64,000 nt of DNA from Asterochloris sp. CNOR1 (GCA_963969365.1 OZ017752.1:558001-622000); one strand, 5' to 3'. Shown: positions 1 through 11,290, numbered from the stretch's first letter. Numbers and translations are program-made. Notes: a model not told the origin generated them from the sequence alone.

Positions 1-169
1 CCCTCAGCTCTTTGCCTGTGTCTATCTGAAGAGGCTGGAGCGCGCTCCACAGCATGGCCAGAGCTGCGTGCAAGCTTGCCAGAACGCAGAGCATTGACAA
101 GTCACAGCCAGCACACTGCCAGATCTGTCTGCAAGCTCCAAAATAGCCCTCCCAAGGCGGCAGGCCCAG

Positions 170-960
170 TCAGACAGAGGCCCAACCTGCTCGTGGTGGG
201 GAGCTGGGCGTGCCTGAGCCCTGCAAGAGCACCTGTGGCGAGGGCAGCTTGGCGCTGTCGGCCCTCACTGAGGCAGCTGGGCTGCTCTGGGAGTCATCGA
301 GCTCCATTGCAGCGCCATCCTGGCCTGTGCTGGAGGGCGTGCTGGTCGCCGTTGATGTGCATGTCTGCAGAGCCTGGGCCGGGGTAGGCTCTGCAGATGC
401 ACATTGCTCAAGAGTAAGCCGTTTGGAGTGTGCTGCAGTAGTACTGTCTACTGAGCCCTGTATCCTGGTATAGAGATCGCTCTGCACACACAGCAACCTC
501 ACGTCAGCGATCAAGGGCCAGTGGAACATACTGGAACGCCATGTCCTGTTGAGCTCTGCATTGAGAACAGGGGTCCGTGGCTTTCGACAGCAATGCCGAG
601 GAGGGCTCTTGCTTGAGGGATACAAGCAGAGCCCACAGCAGTCTCTCTGTTTCAAGGGGGGCCAGTGTTGCCTGCAGGCTCACCAGCCTGCTGTGCAGCC
701 CGGCGCTTAGCGCTCTGCCAGGTCACTGGGGTGCGCTGCTTGCTCTTGCCACCTGGGAGCCTGAACACGCCAGGGGCTGGCAGGGTGACCTTCCCGAGTG
801 GGGTAGACGGAGCCTCCTCAGCATCTGGTTCCCTGTCATGCAGCAGGTGCAGAGTTGAGGAGCTGGCAAGCACCCGGAGGCTTCCAGTGTGATCAAACTG
901 ATCAGAGCTAGGCCCCGGCAACATGTTGATCAAGGAGCACAGCTTGCCTGGGACCGCCAT
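170..960 (-). CDS. Hypothetical protein, two exons
   Basis: I do not recognise the family. Exon 1 runs from an ATG at 960 down to 684 and exon 2 from 390 to the stop at 170. The intron has GT at 683-682 and AG at 392-391, and the join is in phase (one base left over from exon 1, two supplied by exon 2). The product is 165 residues. The middle part is basic (PGGKSKQRTPV, AKRRAA). The C-terminal half is low-complexity, rich in Ser, Thr, Pro and Ala, with a short acidic patch (MELDDSQSS). I see no membrane segment or signal peptide, and it may be a disordered nuclear protein. The reading frame stays open upstream to about 1083, so the start is not certain. It is divergent from the gene starting at 1050. 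Confidence 0.45.
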
Positions 961-1049
961 CAGTGCTGACCGGAGATGTTTTGATAAGGCCGGTCGGTCT
1001 TGCCTTGCGAGAGCCAGCTGGGGTGTGGAATGAGGATCTGGCAGGAGGC

Positions 1050-1637
1050 ATGGCCGTCTGCACAATGCGAACTTGCGAGTCAAAGTTCTTCTGCTGCCTC
1101 CTTCCTCTGGAAAAGTATCTAGGCTTCATGCAGGCCGTCAAGCAAGTCCAATCGCCAGTAGGCAGCCAGCCGGGTGGCTACATCAGGGCTCCCAGAGGCA
1201 GCAGGCCAGCCGCGCATAAGAGGTTGCCAGGCAGACTTTGCTGCAGCCAAGACAGTCAGCAAAGTCGAGACTGGGGCACCAGCGAGTGGGATGCAGAGGT
1301 CCCTGACTGGGGAGCAGATGTGTTCCAGGGCCCCGCGTATGCTGAGGGCGAGGAGCCCTGGTTTGAGGTAAAGATGCTGTGCAGGTGCCGGCACCCCCTG
1401 CTGGTGCCCTGCCTGTGCGCTGCACACAAGCCTGTCCGCACCATGCAGGGCGAGGCTCTGGGGGACAACCCGGCCTTCAATGCCATTGCAGCCATCCTAG
1501 CGCTGTTTCTGGCCTGGGCCTTTGGCAACGTGCTGATGAGGCTGGGGGTGGTGGCCTTTGCGCTGGTGTCAGCAGCCTTCAGATACTCGTTTGTGGCCAT
1601 CTTCCTCATCATTTTCGTGGTCTTTCTGGCTGGCTGA
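1050..1637 (+). CDS. Small membrane protein of unknown function
   Basis: An ATG at 1050 opens a frame to a stop at 1637. An 81-base intron (1368-1448, GT...CAG) with a good donor and acceptor keeps the frame, so spliced and retained forms both read through; spliced length is about 168 residues. The first ~65 residues are Ser/Arg/Gln-rich and could be an organelle transit peptide. An acidic/aromatic linker (WDAEVPDWGAD, EGEEPWFE) follows. The last ~55 residues hold two or three hydrophobic helices (AIAAILALFLAWAFGNVL, then AFALVSAAF and FVAIFLIIFVVFLAG), ending almost at the stop. This suggests a membrane-anchored protein, perhaps in a plastid membrane. I do not recognise the family, and ATGs at 1065 or later could also be the start. 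Confidence 0.5.
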   Translation: MAVCTMRTCESKFFCCLLPLEKYLGFMQAVKQVQSPVGSQPGGYIRAPRGSRPAAHKRLPGRLCCSQDSQQSRDWGTSEWDAEVPDWGADVFQGPAYAEGEEPWFEVKMLCRCRHPLLVPCLCAAHKPVRTMQGEALGDNPAFNAIAAILALFLAWAFGNVLMRLGVVAFALVSAAFRYSFVAIFLIIFVVFLAG

Positions 1638-2208
1638 GAGCACGTGCCTGGGTGAGCATCCCGACCTGAATAGTTGTCATTTCATTGCATACGGCTCTGC
1701 CTCAGCCAGGCAATTGTTGCTGCTGCACTGGGTTACTGGCTCTGCTGCTTAACGCCTTATCTGAGTCATGCAATGCTGCAGGCTGGCATGCAGGGCATGT
1801 CAAAGTTGGAGCTGAACACCTCCAAGTGTGTTGAGAGGGCGGGCGAACATTCCCTTCAGTCTCCACACCAGTCCAAGCAGAGCAATTGCAGCAGCATATG
1901 GGATGAAAAGCAGAGCGGGGCTTTCTACACGTCATGGCCTGGCATAAGGCGATACAAGCACTGGAGGCCTTCTGCTGAAGTGGAGGCGGCAGCAGCCTGA
2001 CCTGCTGCTTGGGCAAGAGTTATACAGAACATTGATGTGACTGAGCAGAACTCGCATACGGCATTCATAAAGTGGTGATCAGATCGCTGGGAGCCCATGT
2101 CAAATTTGGACGACATTAGCTCACGTTTCACTGGGCAGTCAGCTGACCACACTTGGTAGTGTACAACGCTGAACAAGTACATGACTGTGCTCATGTCCAA
2201 GCCTGCTG
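1638..2208. other. Convergent intergenic region
   Basis: About 570 bases between the stop of the membrane-protein gene and the stop of the UVR-ApaG gene on the opposite strand. It should hold both 3' untranslated regions. I see no conserved coding motif, repeat or RNA gene in it. Confidence 0.5.
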
Positions 2209-4000
2209 CTAGCACACAACATCTGCTCGTGTGTCCAATAGAAACTGCCCGATGTCTATGTCAAACGTCTCACCAGCGGGACAGTGCTTGAGGTCCTGGT
2301 CCACAGGCGCCATTGTGAAGGTCCCTTGCATGGTGCCGACAGGTGTATTGAGCGGGACAGCACTCTTGTACTCGTGAACCTGGCCTGGGTGCAGCACAGG
2401 CGTCTCCCCCACCACACCGGGGCCCCTGTCAGTGAACACATCAAATGTGGCAGGTGCACTCTGCCACTCGGCTGAGGGGAGCGACTTTCTGCACCATGCA
2501 AAGCAGAGGGCAGGAGTCAACGGGAGGGGAGGTGCGGCTTACATGAACAAGGCAGGCCATGGGCAAACCCACCTGACTTCTTCTGTGTGCCCCTCAGAGT
2601 TTTTGATGATCCAATGCCTTGACAGCAGCTTGACTGTACAGTCCTCAGTCTCATTGGTGATGGTGATCTGCATGTGCAAGGTCTCATCGCTGGTCTGCAA
2701 CCCTGGCAAAGTGGAGGACTGGCAAGCCATCATCAGGGACATGCTTGCAGGCGCTCACTTTGTACGCAAAAAAGTAGCGACTCCGTTCGGGGCGACTGTT
2801 TTCTGGCACGAAGTAGCTGCAGGCAGACAGAGGATTCAGCTTCAGTATAAGGGTCCCTGGCGGGCCAAAGCAGGCAACCTGCAGGCTGCTTCCCACTGCG
2901 CAGCAAGCCCTGAGAACCCTTCGGGAGTGCTGGCTCTGGTGCCCGCGTGGCTCAAGGGCTGCAGGGCCACGCTGGGCCAGCAACACCGCAGCTCATGGCA
3001 GGCTTCCTCAGGCGTGCCCACACCCAACCTGCGCACCTTTTGGCACAGACTTTGATGCCGTGCGTGACTGCCGTGCTGCTGGTCTTTGAAATGGCCTCCT
3101 CCACCTGCTGCATGACTACTTCCTTCAGCTCATCCCGGACCTGGGCGGCTTCCTGCATCACCACAGACCTCGCTGTTGGCCATCAGGCATGAGCTGTAGC
3201 AGCGGCTCACGAGCACAGCTCAGAGCCAGCAGCACATGATCAAGGTCTGTGCGCCCTGCACTCACAGCGCCCCCAGCAGCTGCGCTTGAGCGCTGTGCCA
3301 TCAGCACGGACTCACGGCAGCATGAAGCGTTTGACGCCCGTGAGCTGCAAATGAACCCCTGATGACTTGTGGAGCTTTGGGTCAGCAGAGTGTCCCTGCT
3401 GAGGAGCCGTCGAGGGCAGCTGCGGGCCTGCCAGCCTCACCGCAAAATCCTGTGCGTCCACACAGCACTGCATCCTGTGCTGCAGCACTGCAACAGGATC
3501 ATCCTGCTCCCGGCTCTTCAGCTCATCTCGCAACCTGGCGGCCAGGTGGTAGTCCTGCACCACAAGGGCCGCTTGATGCACCAGCTCAACTTGCCCACAG
3601 CAGTAGCATCTGCAACACATCTGTATGCCTTTTTGCAGCGCATTGCACCCTTGGCGAGTTAGACTGTGAATCCTTTGCAGAGGAATGGCAAGAGCTGCAA
3701 GTTGCACAGCAAGGTGCATTGCAATGCAAGTTCAACATGTTTGGAGTTGCCGCGGAAGTGGCCGCTGACCTCTGCCTCAACTGCTGCCTGCAACTCGCGC
3801 TTGAGCTGCACCAGGTCCGCCCTGGCCTGATGAGCGGCGTCTGCCTGTGTGGCCTGGGCACAGCACTGCCTTTGACGTCTGCGGGTCCGCAGGATCTTGG
3901 TGCAGCACCTTTGCTGGTGTGTCACTGCTGGGACATCATGCTGGCGGCACTGCATGCCAGCAACAGGGGGCCGACAGACCTGCCCATGCAGGCAATACAT
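2209..4000 (-). CDS. UVR-motif and ApaG-domain protein
   Basis: Six exons can be joined in phase: ~3853-3770, 3554-3441, 3152-3037, 2816-2759, 2667-2573 and 2425-2209 (stop). Joining them gives UVR-type helical hairpins (LQAAVEAEDYHLAARLRDEL, then DAQDFAEAAQVRDEL) followed by a complete ApaG domain. That domain starts at SYFVPENSRPERSRYFFAYK, has RHWIIKNSEG and GPGVVGETPVLHPG, and ends in FDIDIGQFLL. Each splice restores a family motif, which makes these junctions secure. ApaG is a fibronectin-III-like fold found alone in bacteria and fused to other domains in eukaryotes (SKIP16, POLDIP2). UVR motifs mediate protein contacts in UvrB/UvrC and in plastid Clp adaptors. A plastid adaptor or scaffold role is an inference. 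The 5' exon(s) between ~3850 and ~4640 are not resolved, so start and targeting are unknown. Confidence 0.88.
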
Positions 4001-4882
4001 GCTGCAAGGGCACTTTCCGCGGCTGGCTTGTTTGCTGCCTCAGGACTCCTCACAGATTGTGGGTGTCTGCTGAAAGTCAGGTTCACCAATGCTGGCAGCA
4101 AAGGAGGGCAGCAGTCCAGGATATCTGCGCTGCTTGTTGAGTGCCACTTACTTCTCTTAGCCGGCACCAGGGACAATGAGACTCCCTTGAGCCCAGCCAA
4201 GGATGCTCGAACAGGAAGGTCAACTCTGCCAGAGAAGCAAAGTTTGACCGCTGGCAGCCAAGAAGAGCTCAGTCAGCCTGAATGAGCACGCTGAACAGGC
4301 GGGATCGATACACTGCCTTGCCTTCTGGCAGTCGGGCAGCTTATGAGGTGCTTTTCTGGGCACTGTGTGACTGCCCAGATCCCGTTTGCCTGTCAGAAGA
4401 GCCAATGGCCATGACCTACTACAGGATTTTGCTCATGACCAGGAGGATCACCTGCAGAAGCCTGAATTCCCTGGGAAGGCAATAGCACTCTCAGTTTCCC
4501 TCCTGTGCTGCGGCATCACCTTGCTGACGCTGGGACTGCTCCACTTGAGGGGCCACATCTTCAGCAAGGATGGCGCAGTGAGTGTATGCATATCTGAAGA
4601 GGCTGCACCCTCACCCAAGCCGCCATCTTGAGCCATGCCTGCCCTGCTTGCAGGGCTGGGGATTCACCACTCTGGGACTGCTCACCTTCCTGCCTGGTAG
4701 GTGCTCCTGTTCTGCTGCAAGATAAGAACCAAACGCTCTGCAGTCTGCTTGCAACAGAGCATTGATCAAGATCATGCTCTGCAGGCTTCTACATGAGCCG
4801 TATTGCCTACTACACTTTGCGAGGCACCCCTGGTTTTGAGTACTCTGCCATTCCCAATCTCTGAAAGCAACACAAAGCTGCA
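4001..4882. other. Divergent region: UVR-ApaG 5' end and PIG-X promoter
   Basis: Between the last secure exon of the UVR-ApaG gene (minus strand) and the PIG-X start. It probably holds one or more unrecognised 5' exons of the former; an ATG on the minus strand near 4636 with a nearby GT donor is one candidate. It should also hold both promoters. I see no repeat. Confidence 0.35.
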
Positions 4883-5581
4883 ATGGATGCGTGGACTGTT
4901 GTGGCTCTGATGCTCGCATCCAGCTGCGTGGCAGCTGCACACACACTGGAGGCACCACTCAGCTGGCAGTTGGACCACTTCTCTGTGAGTCTCAGACACA
5001 CTGGCTTCCATGGGCGACTAGCGGTGGAGGGCCTGCTCACAGCAGCCAGCAACCTGACGGTTGCAGCTGGCTGCCAGCAGATCAGGCTGAAGCAGCATCT
5101 CCCGCCAGGGATCTTTGCAGACCCTTATGAGCTGGGCAACCTTGTCTCCAGTAGCATGCCAGTTGGTCTCATAGGCTTTGACATTGAAGGGAAAATAGAT
5201 GTTGAGGGGCTGGAGGCCTTCTGCCAGCCCACGCAGCTGACAGTCACATCCCCTCTGCACACTGCCAAGCAGCATGACACACATTCAGCAGATAGCATTT
5301 GGAAGTTCAGCTTTGCAGTCCCCCTGCACAGCAGATACCCGAAGCCTGAGCCCATGCCCACTGTGCGTACAAGAATGATGTATGTCTCAGGTCATCAGGT
5401 GTCCCTAGCCTGTGGCGGAGCGCCACATGCTGTGCATGTTGAAGCTGTGCAGCTGAGCTGGCCCGTGCCCGCTGGCTCCTTAAAGGATGCCTGGCTAGTC
5501 GATAGTGTGACTATTGCTGTGCTTGTTGTCTGTGTGACCTGCTTGGTCACTACGGTGCTGAAGGACTTATGGAGCCTCTAG
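4883..5581 (+). CDS. PIGX: PIG-X, GPI mannosyltransferase I stabilising subunit
   Basis: A single-exon ORF of 232 residues, unusual here because its neighbours are heavily spliced. It begins with a hydrophobic signal peptide (MDAWTVVALMLASSCVAAAH). The PIG-X/PBN1 core follows: KQHLPPGIFADPYELG at about residues 70-85, then a DIEG segment, the conserved FAVPLHSRY at about 147-155, and a single C-terminal transmembrane helix (VTIAVLVVCVTCLVTTVL) with a short tail. This is the type I membrane layout of the family. In animals and yeast the protein stabilises the catalytic mannosyltransferase PIG-M, which adds the first mannose to GPI precursors in the ER lumen. Length fits the family. It converges with the gene ending at 5648, with a gap of only 66 bases. 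Confidence 0.86.
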   Translation: MDAWTVVALMLASSCVAAAHTLEAPLSWQLDHFSVSLRHTGFHGRLAVEGLLTAASNLTVAAGCQQIRLKQHLPPGIFADPYELGNLVSSSMPVGLIGFDIEGKIDVEGLEAFCQPTQLTVTSPLHTAKQHDTHSADSIWKFSFAVPLHSRYPKPEPMPTVRTRMMYVSGHQVSLACGGAPHAVHVEAVQLSWPVPAGSLKDAWLVDSVTIAVLVVCVTCLVTTVLKDLWSL

Positions 5582-5647
5582 TTTTTGCAATTCCTGGATG
5601 GCCATCATCTTCAAACCCCATATTTGGGTTTGTAGAGGTTTCATTGT

Positions 5648-6516
5648 TTAACATGTCGTACAGCTCTGCACAATATTTCTGTGCCTGGCACATTGCATGG
5701 GCAACTCAGACTGTTGGGCCTGTGACGGCAATCTGCAGGGAAGCACTCAAGGGCTGGTGCCTGGCTCAAGTTGGCCACGACAGTGGAGTCCTCCAATGCA
5801 CATGCGCAGACATGGAAAGTGCCACCTCTGGTGTTCTTAGAAGCTTGCATGAAGGATAATTGGGCAGCCACAAGTAATGGCCAAGACCCGTGCTGTCCAT
5901 CAGATCTTGGGATGTGTGCTTCTGCCCAGAAGAGCAGCAGACTGGTTGGCTGGATCCTGAGGGGCTATACACATACCGAGACATAGCATTGAGGGACAGG
6001 CTCTGCCAGCCACCGGCAAACATCTGAGCAACGCCAGGTGGTGCATCAACCAGCTTGACCTCCTTCAATGCTGAGCATTGTGCACAGCCAGCGTGCTTGA
6101 GCCAGCTTGCTCCTTTGTTGTGCTGGCATCATGTAGGGCGTGACCTCTGATACTCAGAGTCAGGTAGACCAGACTGTGGGCCAACATGGGCCCTGACGCT
6201 TGCCAGAAGCCCTCAGTGAACAAGTGGAAAGCCTGCGTCCACTCTTTCACAGCTTTGTCATGGTCCCGTCCTGCAGGGCTGATGGACATGGTATTTTTTA
6301 ATTTGCGAAAGTGGTGTTTGGGCTGTGGAGCCACGCCAGCAGCCACCTGGGTGCATCCAAGTGGACAAAAGAAGTGTGGCCCTGCGTGGCCCTGGATTCA
6401 ATGCCATTGCACAACCTGAGAAGATGCAAAAGCAGACGAATGCACCTCCTGCAACTCATGCACAAACAGTCTGGCAGCGCTTCAGATGACTCAGGGCCCA
6501 GAGTGGCTCTGCACAC
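5648..6516 (-). CDS. Unidentified multi-exon gene
   Basis: The gene rests on splice logic, not homology. An exon ending at 6347 (ORF open up to 6516) joins exon 6278-6154, then 6070-5977, then 5732-5648 (stop TAA). All three introns have GT and AG ends, and every junction keeps the frame. The joined protein includes NGIESRATQGHTSFVHLDAP, AVKEWTQAFHLFTEGFWQ, SGPMLAHSLVYLTLTLKEV, VDAPPGVAQMFAGGWQSL and a C-terminus ending IVQSCTTC. It looks like a soluble, helical protein. I do not recognise it. The 5' end is unsettled: an ATG at 6635 opens a frame containing GELSIFDLVDVVG, but I could not join it in phase to the 6347 exon. It is convergent with PIG-X. Confidence 0.5.
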
Positions 6517-6635
6517 GTACCCACAACATCAACGAGGTCAAATATGGAAAGCTCACCCGCGGGGCCAACCAGTCCAAACAGGCTTGATCGATGGCCGCGT
6601 TGAGGGAAGGGAACTGTCTGGGGAGCAGCTGGCAT

Positions 6636-7433
6636 GCAGTCGTGCTAGGTAGTCCCCAGCCAGCCCCCAGGCTGATGATGTGCTTGTCTAGCTGTGCTCA
6701 GCATATGGCGCCTGATCATTTTGCTTGAAGATCGATCCAGGGACGGGGCTCGTTAGGCTTTGAGCGCTAGCTTTATGGTCACGTTATGGCAGGGAAATCT
6801 CATCATGACCCTAAGTCAACTGTGATATGACCCAACCGCGTGACAGAGGGCAAATGTTTAAAAGTCTGCTCCGCAGCAGGAGAGTCTTTCAGGTAGCTGA
6901 CACGCCACGATACAGCTTGGCGATGAGCTTTAGTCCAAATGTGTTGAGCAGCGTTATGTCAGCATTGCTGTGAGCCAATCACCTCTTTCCAGGACTGCAG
7001 GCGTCTAGCTCGATCATCTTCTCCTCTGCAACGCTCTCCACTCACGAGGTTTGCCCTTGCATTGCATATTAAGCCCTGAGGGCAGCACCATGTGAACAGC
7101 TGGTCGTTCAGAGACTTACAGGGCTAGCAGCATTGTGCCAGTGGTGATATTCAGCAGCATGGTGTGTTGAACCTGCCAAACCTCAATGTGTGCAAGCATG
7201 AAGTTGGTCTGCAACCGCCAAGCATGCAAACTGCAAAACTTGTCGAAACAATGCCGCTGGGTGCAATTACCTGTGCACAGCTATGGCGTCTCAACTAACG
7301 CCCCTGTTCACAGGAACAAGGCAGCCAGCTCTTCTCTCGGGTCATTCTGCCGTTGTCTTGCTGCTGCAGGCACAAGTGCCTGCCGTCGGTCTGCTCAAAA
7401 CCCAAAGCCACACGCTTCAGCTTCACAGCACTG
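6636..7433. other. Intergenic region
   Basis: About 800 bases between the possible start of the unidentified minus-strand gene and the start of the oxidoreductase on the plus strand. It is more AT-rich in places than the surrounding genes. I see no conserved ORF, repeat or RNA gene. It should contain two divergent promoters. Confidence 0.4.
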
Positions 7434-9891
7434 ATGGCTTCCAAATCAATGAGGGCAGCAGTGATCTATGAGGCAGGCGGGCCGGAGGCCCTCAAGCTTG
7501 AGACTCGCCCTGTACCCGTCCCCAAATCTGGGTGGATCCTCATCAACGTCAAGGCATTTGGGCTGAACCGCTCAGAGCTGTTTACTCGCCAGGGTCACTC
7601 GCCTGGTGAGTATTTGTTTCCCTGGCCGCTTGAAGTCAGTTGCTAGCGCACGCGTTAGTCTGCACTGGGAGGGAGCATCAGGACTGCAGTATGCCACTTT
7701 GCTTAGGTGGATCGCCTGACAGATCTGGGGTGCCATGGCAATGCGCACTGCATACAGCAAACAACCAGCTTTGTCTGGCAGTCCTCTGGTTCTTGGTGGG
7801 TCCCTGCCGTCCTACCACGGCTGCTAGTTCTTGCAGGCCTGCCCTTCTCATGCAAGCCAGGCATGGAAAAGGCAGCTTACTCTTCGCAGAGCTCGTAGAA
7901 GCCAACTGGCTTCATGTACAGCCACATGACACCTGACGCACTGCTCATTCATTGGACACACTGCTCATTCACTGGTGTTGGCAGTTATAAACCTCCTGCA
8001 GGTGTGCCCTTCCCAAGAATTCTTGGCATTGAGGCAGCTGGCATAGTGGAGGAAGCTCCAGGGGTTGAATTCAAGAAGGGCGATGTGGTTGCAACAGCAA
8101 TGGGCGGCATGGGCCGGCAGTTTGATGGAGGTTATGCCCAATACACAAGCGTGCCTGCAGCCCATGTGCAGGTGGGCCCTGTTTGCTGTAGTAGAGTGGT
8201 GATTGCCTGCGCTCTTGTGGGGATTGTGCAAGTGACAATGGGGGTGCTGCTTTGCAACCTGTTGTCCCGTCTATATGCCTTTGCTGTGCTGGGATGTGCA
8301 CAGTGAAGAACACACAGGTGCTTTTCATCACTGCTACATATTGCACAGAGGCGTACACATCGCAGATGACTGCGGTGCACACCAGTCAGTGCGGCAAGCA
8401 TGTCAGTCTGCGAGTTTTATGCCTGATCCTCATGCACGCCTGAAGCATGATCTTACAGCCATTTGCGGTGCCATGATACCAGCTTGCAAGCTGCTCACTG
8501 TGCAAGCCGCACTGCTGCAGATGCTGGACACCAGCCTGCCGTGGGAGATCTTGGGCGCCATACCAGAAATGTTGCAAACCGCTTGGGGCTCCCTCTTCAG
8601 ATCTCTGCAGCTAAAAGCCGGCGATCGCCTGCTCATCCGCGGTGGCACCACATCAGTAGGGCTGGCAGCGGCATCTATTGCTAAGAAGCATGGGGCTTAT
8701 GTAGCAGCTACAACCAGGAGTGCAAAGCGTGAGGAGCTGGTGAAGAGCAGCGGTGCTGACCACGTGTTCATTGACGATGGGGCCATCGCTAAGCAGGCCA
8801 AAGCGGCTGGAGGCTTTGACAAGGTTCGTTTGTTGTCCACAGATGGCTGGACCTCTTGTGTTCATCATGCGTGTGACTGAGCTGTGTGTCAAGCCATTTA
8901 CGTGTACTGCCTCATGATCTGCTTGGCTGCGCTTACACAAAGCCATGGACCTTGGACACCTTTTTGCTGGCATGCTTGCTGATGCCCTGTGTGCCACCTG
9001 CCATGAGGACGTGACATCCTTGTGCTGGGGCCCTCTCTGCCTCCCAACAGCTGTGCCTCATGCTCCTTGCACCTCTCACAGCAGCTATACCTGCTGCTGC
9101 AGGTGCTGGAGCTGGTGGGCACCTCCTCACTGGAAGACAGCCTGCAATGCACGCGCGAGCACGCCATTGTGTGCATGACAGGCATGGTCGGCAACAAATG
9201 GTATGCCACCAATCTAGAGCTGATTGTCTGAGTTAAGGTGTGGGGGGTTGTAGCAAGCATGCACAAGCTTGCCATCATCTGTGGCTGTGCAGTGGTCACC
9301 AAGCGGTGCTCGCTTCCAGTTCAGGCTGCTGCATACATGCCATGTAACAGGGCAAGGCTGCTGGTAGATGATGTATACGCATGTAGGGTCATGCTTGACT
9401 AGGAGCAGATCTGGGATGGCCTGCTTGGCCTCCTGACATGAGCTGGGTTGTTGACAGCACGGACTCAACTACAGACAATGGATATTGTCCTGCTGTGCAA
9501 GATGGTGGGCAGGCCAGACAGTAGAGATCTTCATCAGTCCCGAGCATCCACTGTCCCCCTCACAGGGTTCGCTCTATGATGTAGCTCCCTATGTTAGATG
9601 GCCTGAGCAGCCAGAGCTTAAACTGCAAATGACATGAGTCGTGCCTTGCGCAGGGCCCTGGACAACTTCAGTCCCATGGATTCAATTCCTACCACCGTCT
9701 GCCTGACCACCTACTCTGGTGGCTCAGAAGACTTCATTGCCACGCCTCTGAAAGAGCTGGTCAAGCAGATTGCAGCTGGGGACCTGAAGGTGCAAGTTGG
9801 GAAGGTCTTCAAATTGGGCGACATCGTGGAGGCGCATCGCTGCATGGAGGAGAACAGGGCTGGCGGCAAGATAGTGGTGCTGACCGAATGA
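7434..9891 (+). CDS. Medium-chain quinone oxidoreductase-like enzyme
   Basis: At least five exons. The start is MASKSMRAAVIYEAGGPEAL at 7434. A GroES-like N-terminal domain follows (GFGLNRSELFTRQGHSPG region, then GVPFPRILGIEAAG after an intron whose acceptor is at about 8001, then VEFKKGDVVATAMGGMGR). The nucleotide-binding fold is on the third exon: LLIRGGTTSVGLAAASIAKK, the GGxxxVG loop of NADPH-binding MDR proteins. The last exons give VLELVGTSSLEDSL and a C-terminus ending HRCMEENRAGGKIVVLTE. The structural and catalytic zinc cysteines of true alcohol dehydrogenases are absent, which fits the quinone reductase branch. It probably reduces quinones or reactive enones in the cytosol, with substrate unknown. 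Length (~330 residues) is normal for the family. Confidence 0.9.
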
Positions 9892-11020
9892 AGCTGTGAG
9901 GTTGCACGTCTTGGACATGCTGTTCCTGGCCTGTGGCAATCAAGCCTGTCAGCAAGACCTGCCACAGAGCCAGTGGCCTCTGTTACGACCACTAACAGCT
10001 GGTGCTCCTTGCAGTATTATCTGCCCATGACACTGACGCCGCAATTGGCTCGCAAACAATTATTCTGCAAGCAGCCATGTGACAACTGCATTGCTGCTGT
10101 CAGCCACTGACGCTGTAGTCTGCCTGCAGGTCTGACAGTGTGTCAATCTGGTGTGACATAAGCTGCCAGGGGTAAGTCCCCAGGCGTGCGGTTGTTGTGC
10201 TGGCTGTAGCTTCCTGTCATGTGCACGGACTGCAGCAAGCGGCTTGACTGTCGGCAGGGTGGCAGGCGGCCATGGCCTGGCTCTTTGTATGCGGTAAATT
10301 TCCAGCCTAGCCCAAAGCAGGTGCTGCAGCATTCTGAGCTGCTTTGCACATGCCGCAGCAATGGCAAGCTGAGTGCTGAACGACGTGCAAATCTGTGAGT
10401 CCATGCCTCAACACAGCAATGATGCAACGGTGAATACAGCGACGCAGAGCCTGTGCTAGTCAGGCCATGTTGTTCACCGCCGTGTTTCTTGCATGCAGTG
10501 GCCCAAAGCTGGAGCCATTCAATCCGCCATTCTGGTGGCAGCATTGCAGTTCTACATCACATGTCTGGCGGCAACATCAACTTCAGGGTCGGAGAGTTCA
10601 GGGTCATCCAATGCTGCACCTTTTGGTTGCTATATCTGTTGGGCACAATAGAGAAGGGCAACTGCAACATCAGGGACCTGACTGACCACAAAGCACTGCA
10701 TTTCAGCATTCATGCTCCAGTACTAGGATGGTGATATCGATATGCTGTTGGGACAGTCAGATACAAGAATGCTGTCATGCCTATTATGACCCCGTTGATG
10801 TTGCCAGGCACACCACAGCTAATTAGCTAACAAGCAGTCTTGGAGGCGTAGTACCATTGCTTGAGTTGCCAGCATCTGCTCAGCAACTTATGAATTTCTG
10901 ATGAGCTTGTACACTTGCGGTGACTTGAGGACTTAATCAAGCTGCTTGAGGATTGTCAGCAGTGAACAACCTATAAAGATGATTTTCAGATGCTTTTGAA
11001 TATGGGCACACCTTCTGCAT
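9892..11020. other. Intergenic region, no supported gene
   Basis: About 1.1 kb after the oxidoreductase stop. Short open frames exist on both strands (for example 10453-10734 plus and 10143-10544 minus), but none shows a recognisable domain or phase-consistent splice sites. I see no repeat. Confidence 0.35.
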
Positions 11021-11290
11021 CTATTGCGCAAACAGTGGCAGCCCTTTGAATACCTCAGGGGCCATATTGGCCATGACTTCGTGAACTTCTGCATGCGCTC
11101 CGGCGAGGCCCAGGCATGCTCCCACAGCTTGCAAATGGGCATCAACAGCAGGTTCGTCTTCAAAGCTTGCAGATGTGCAAAGGTGCTGCACAGCACCTGC
11201 CCAGTGCCAGGTCAGGCTCTCAAGCAACCAGGCCCGTTCTTGCTGCTTGATCAGTTCATTTTTGTTTGATAATTCACCACAACTGGCCAT
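11021..11290 (-). CDS. Possible small protein or first exon, unknown
   Basis: An 89-codon ORF from ATG at 11290 with a protein-like composition: charged start (SNKNELIKQQERAWLLESL) and a mostly helical remainder (VDAHLQAVGACLGLAGAHAE, EVMANMAPEVFKGLPLFAQ). It lies 184 bases upstream of exportin-4 on the opposite strand, where a divergent gene start would be expected. A GT inside the frame (after TWHWAG) could instead be a donor, making this the first exon of a gene running toward 9900. I recognise no family. Confidence 0.35.
   Translation of the reverse strand: MASCGELSNKNELIKQQERAWLLESLTWHWAGAVQHLCTSASFEDEPAVDAHLQAVGACLGLAGAHAEVHEVMANMAPEVFKGLPLFAQ

Noticed and set aside
3362-4285. 307-codon ORF on the plus strand
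   Set aside because: It is antisense to the phase-checked UVR exons on the minus strand, has no recognisable domain, and its composition is that of a reversed coding region.
7936-7976. Short tandem ACTGCTCATTCATTGG / ACTGCTCATTCACTGG
   Set aside because: A single small duplication in an intron of the oxidoreductase, with no sign of function or exon origin.
10143-10734. Overlapping ORFs between the oxidoreductase and exportin-4
   Set aside because: No domain, no phase-consistent splice pair, and Cys/Trp-rich translation typical of noncoding frames.
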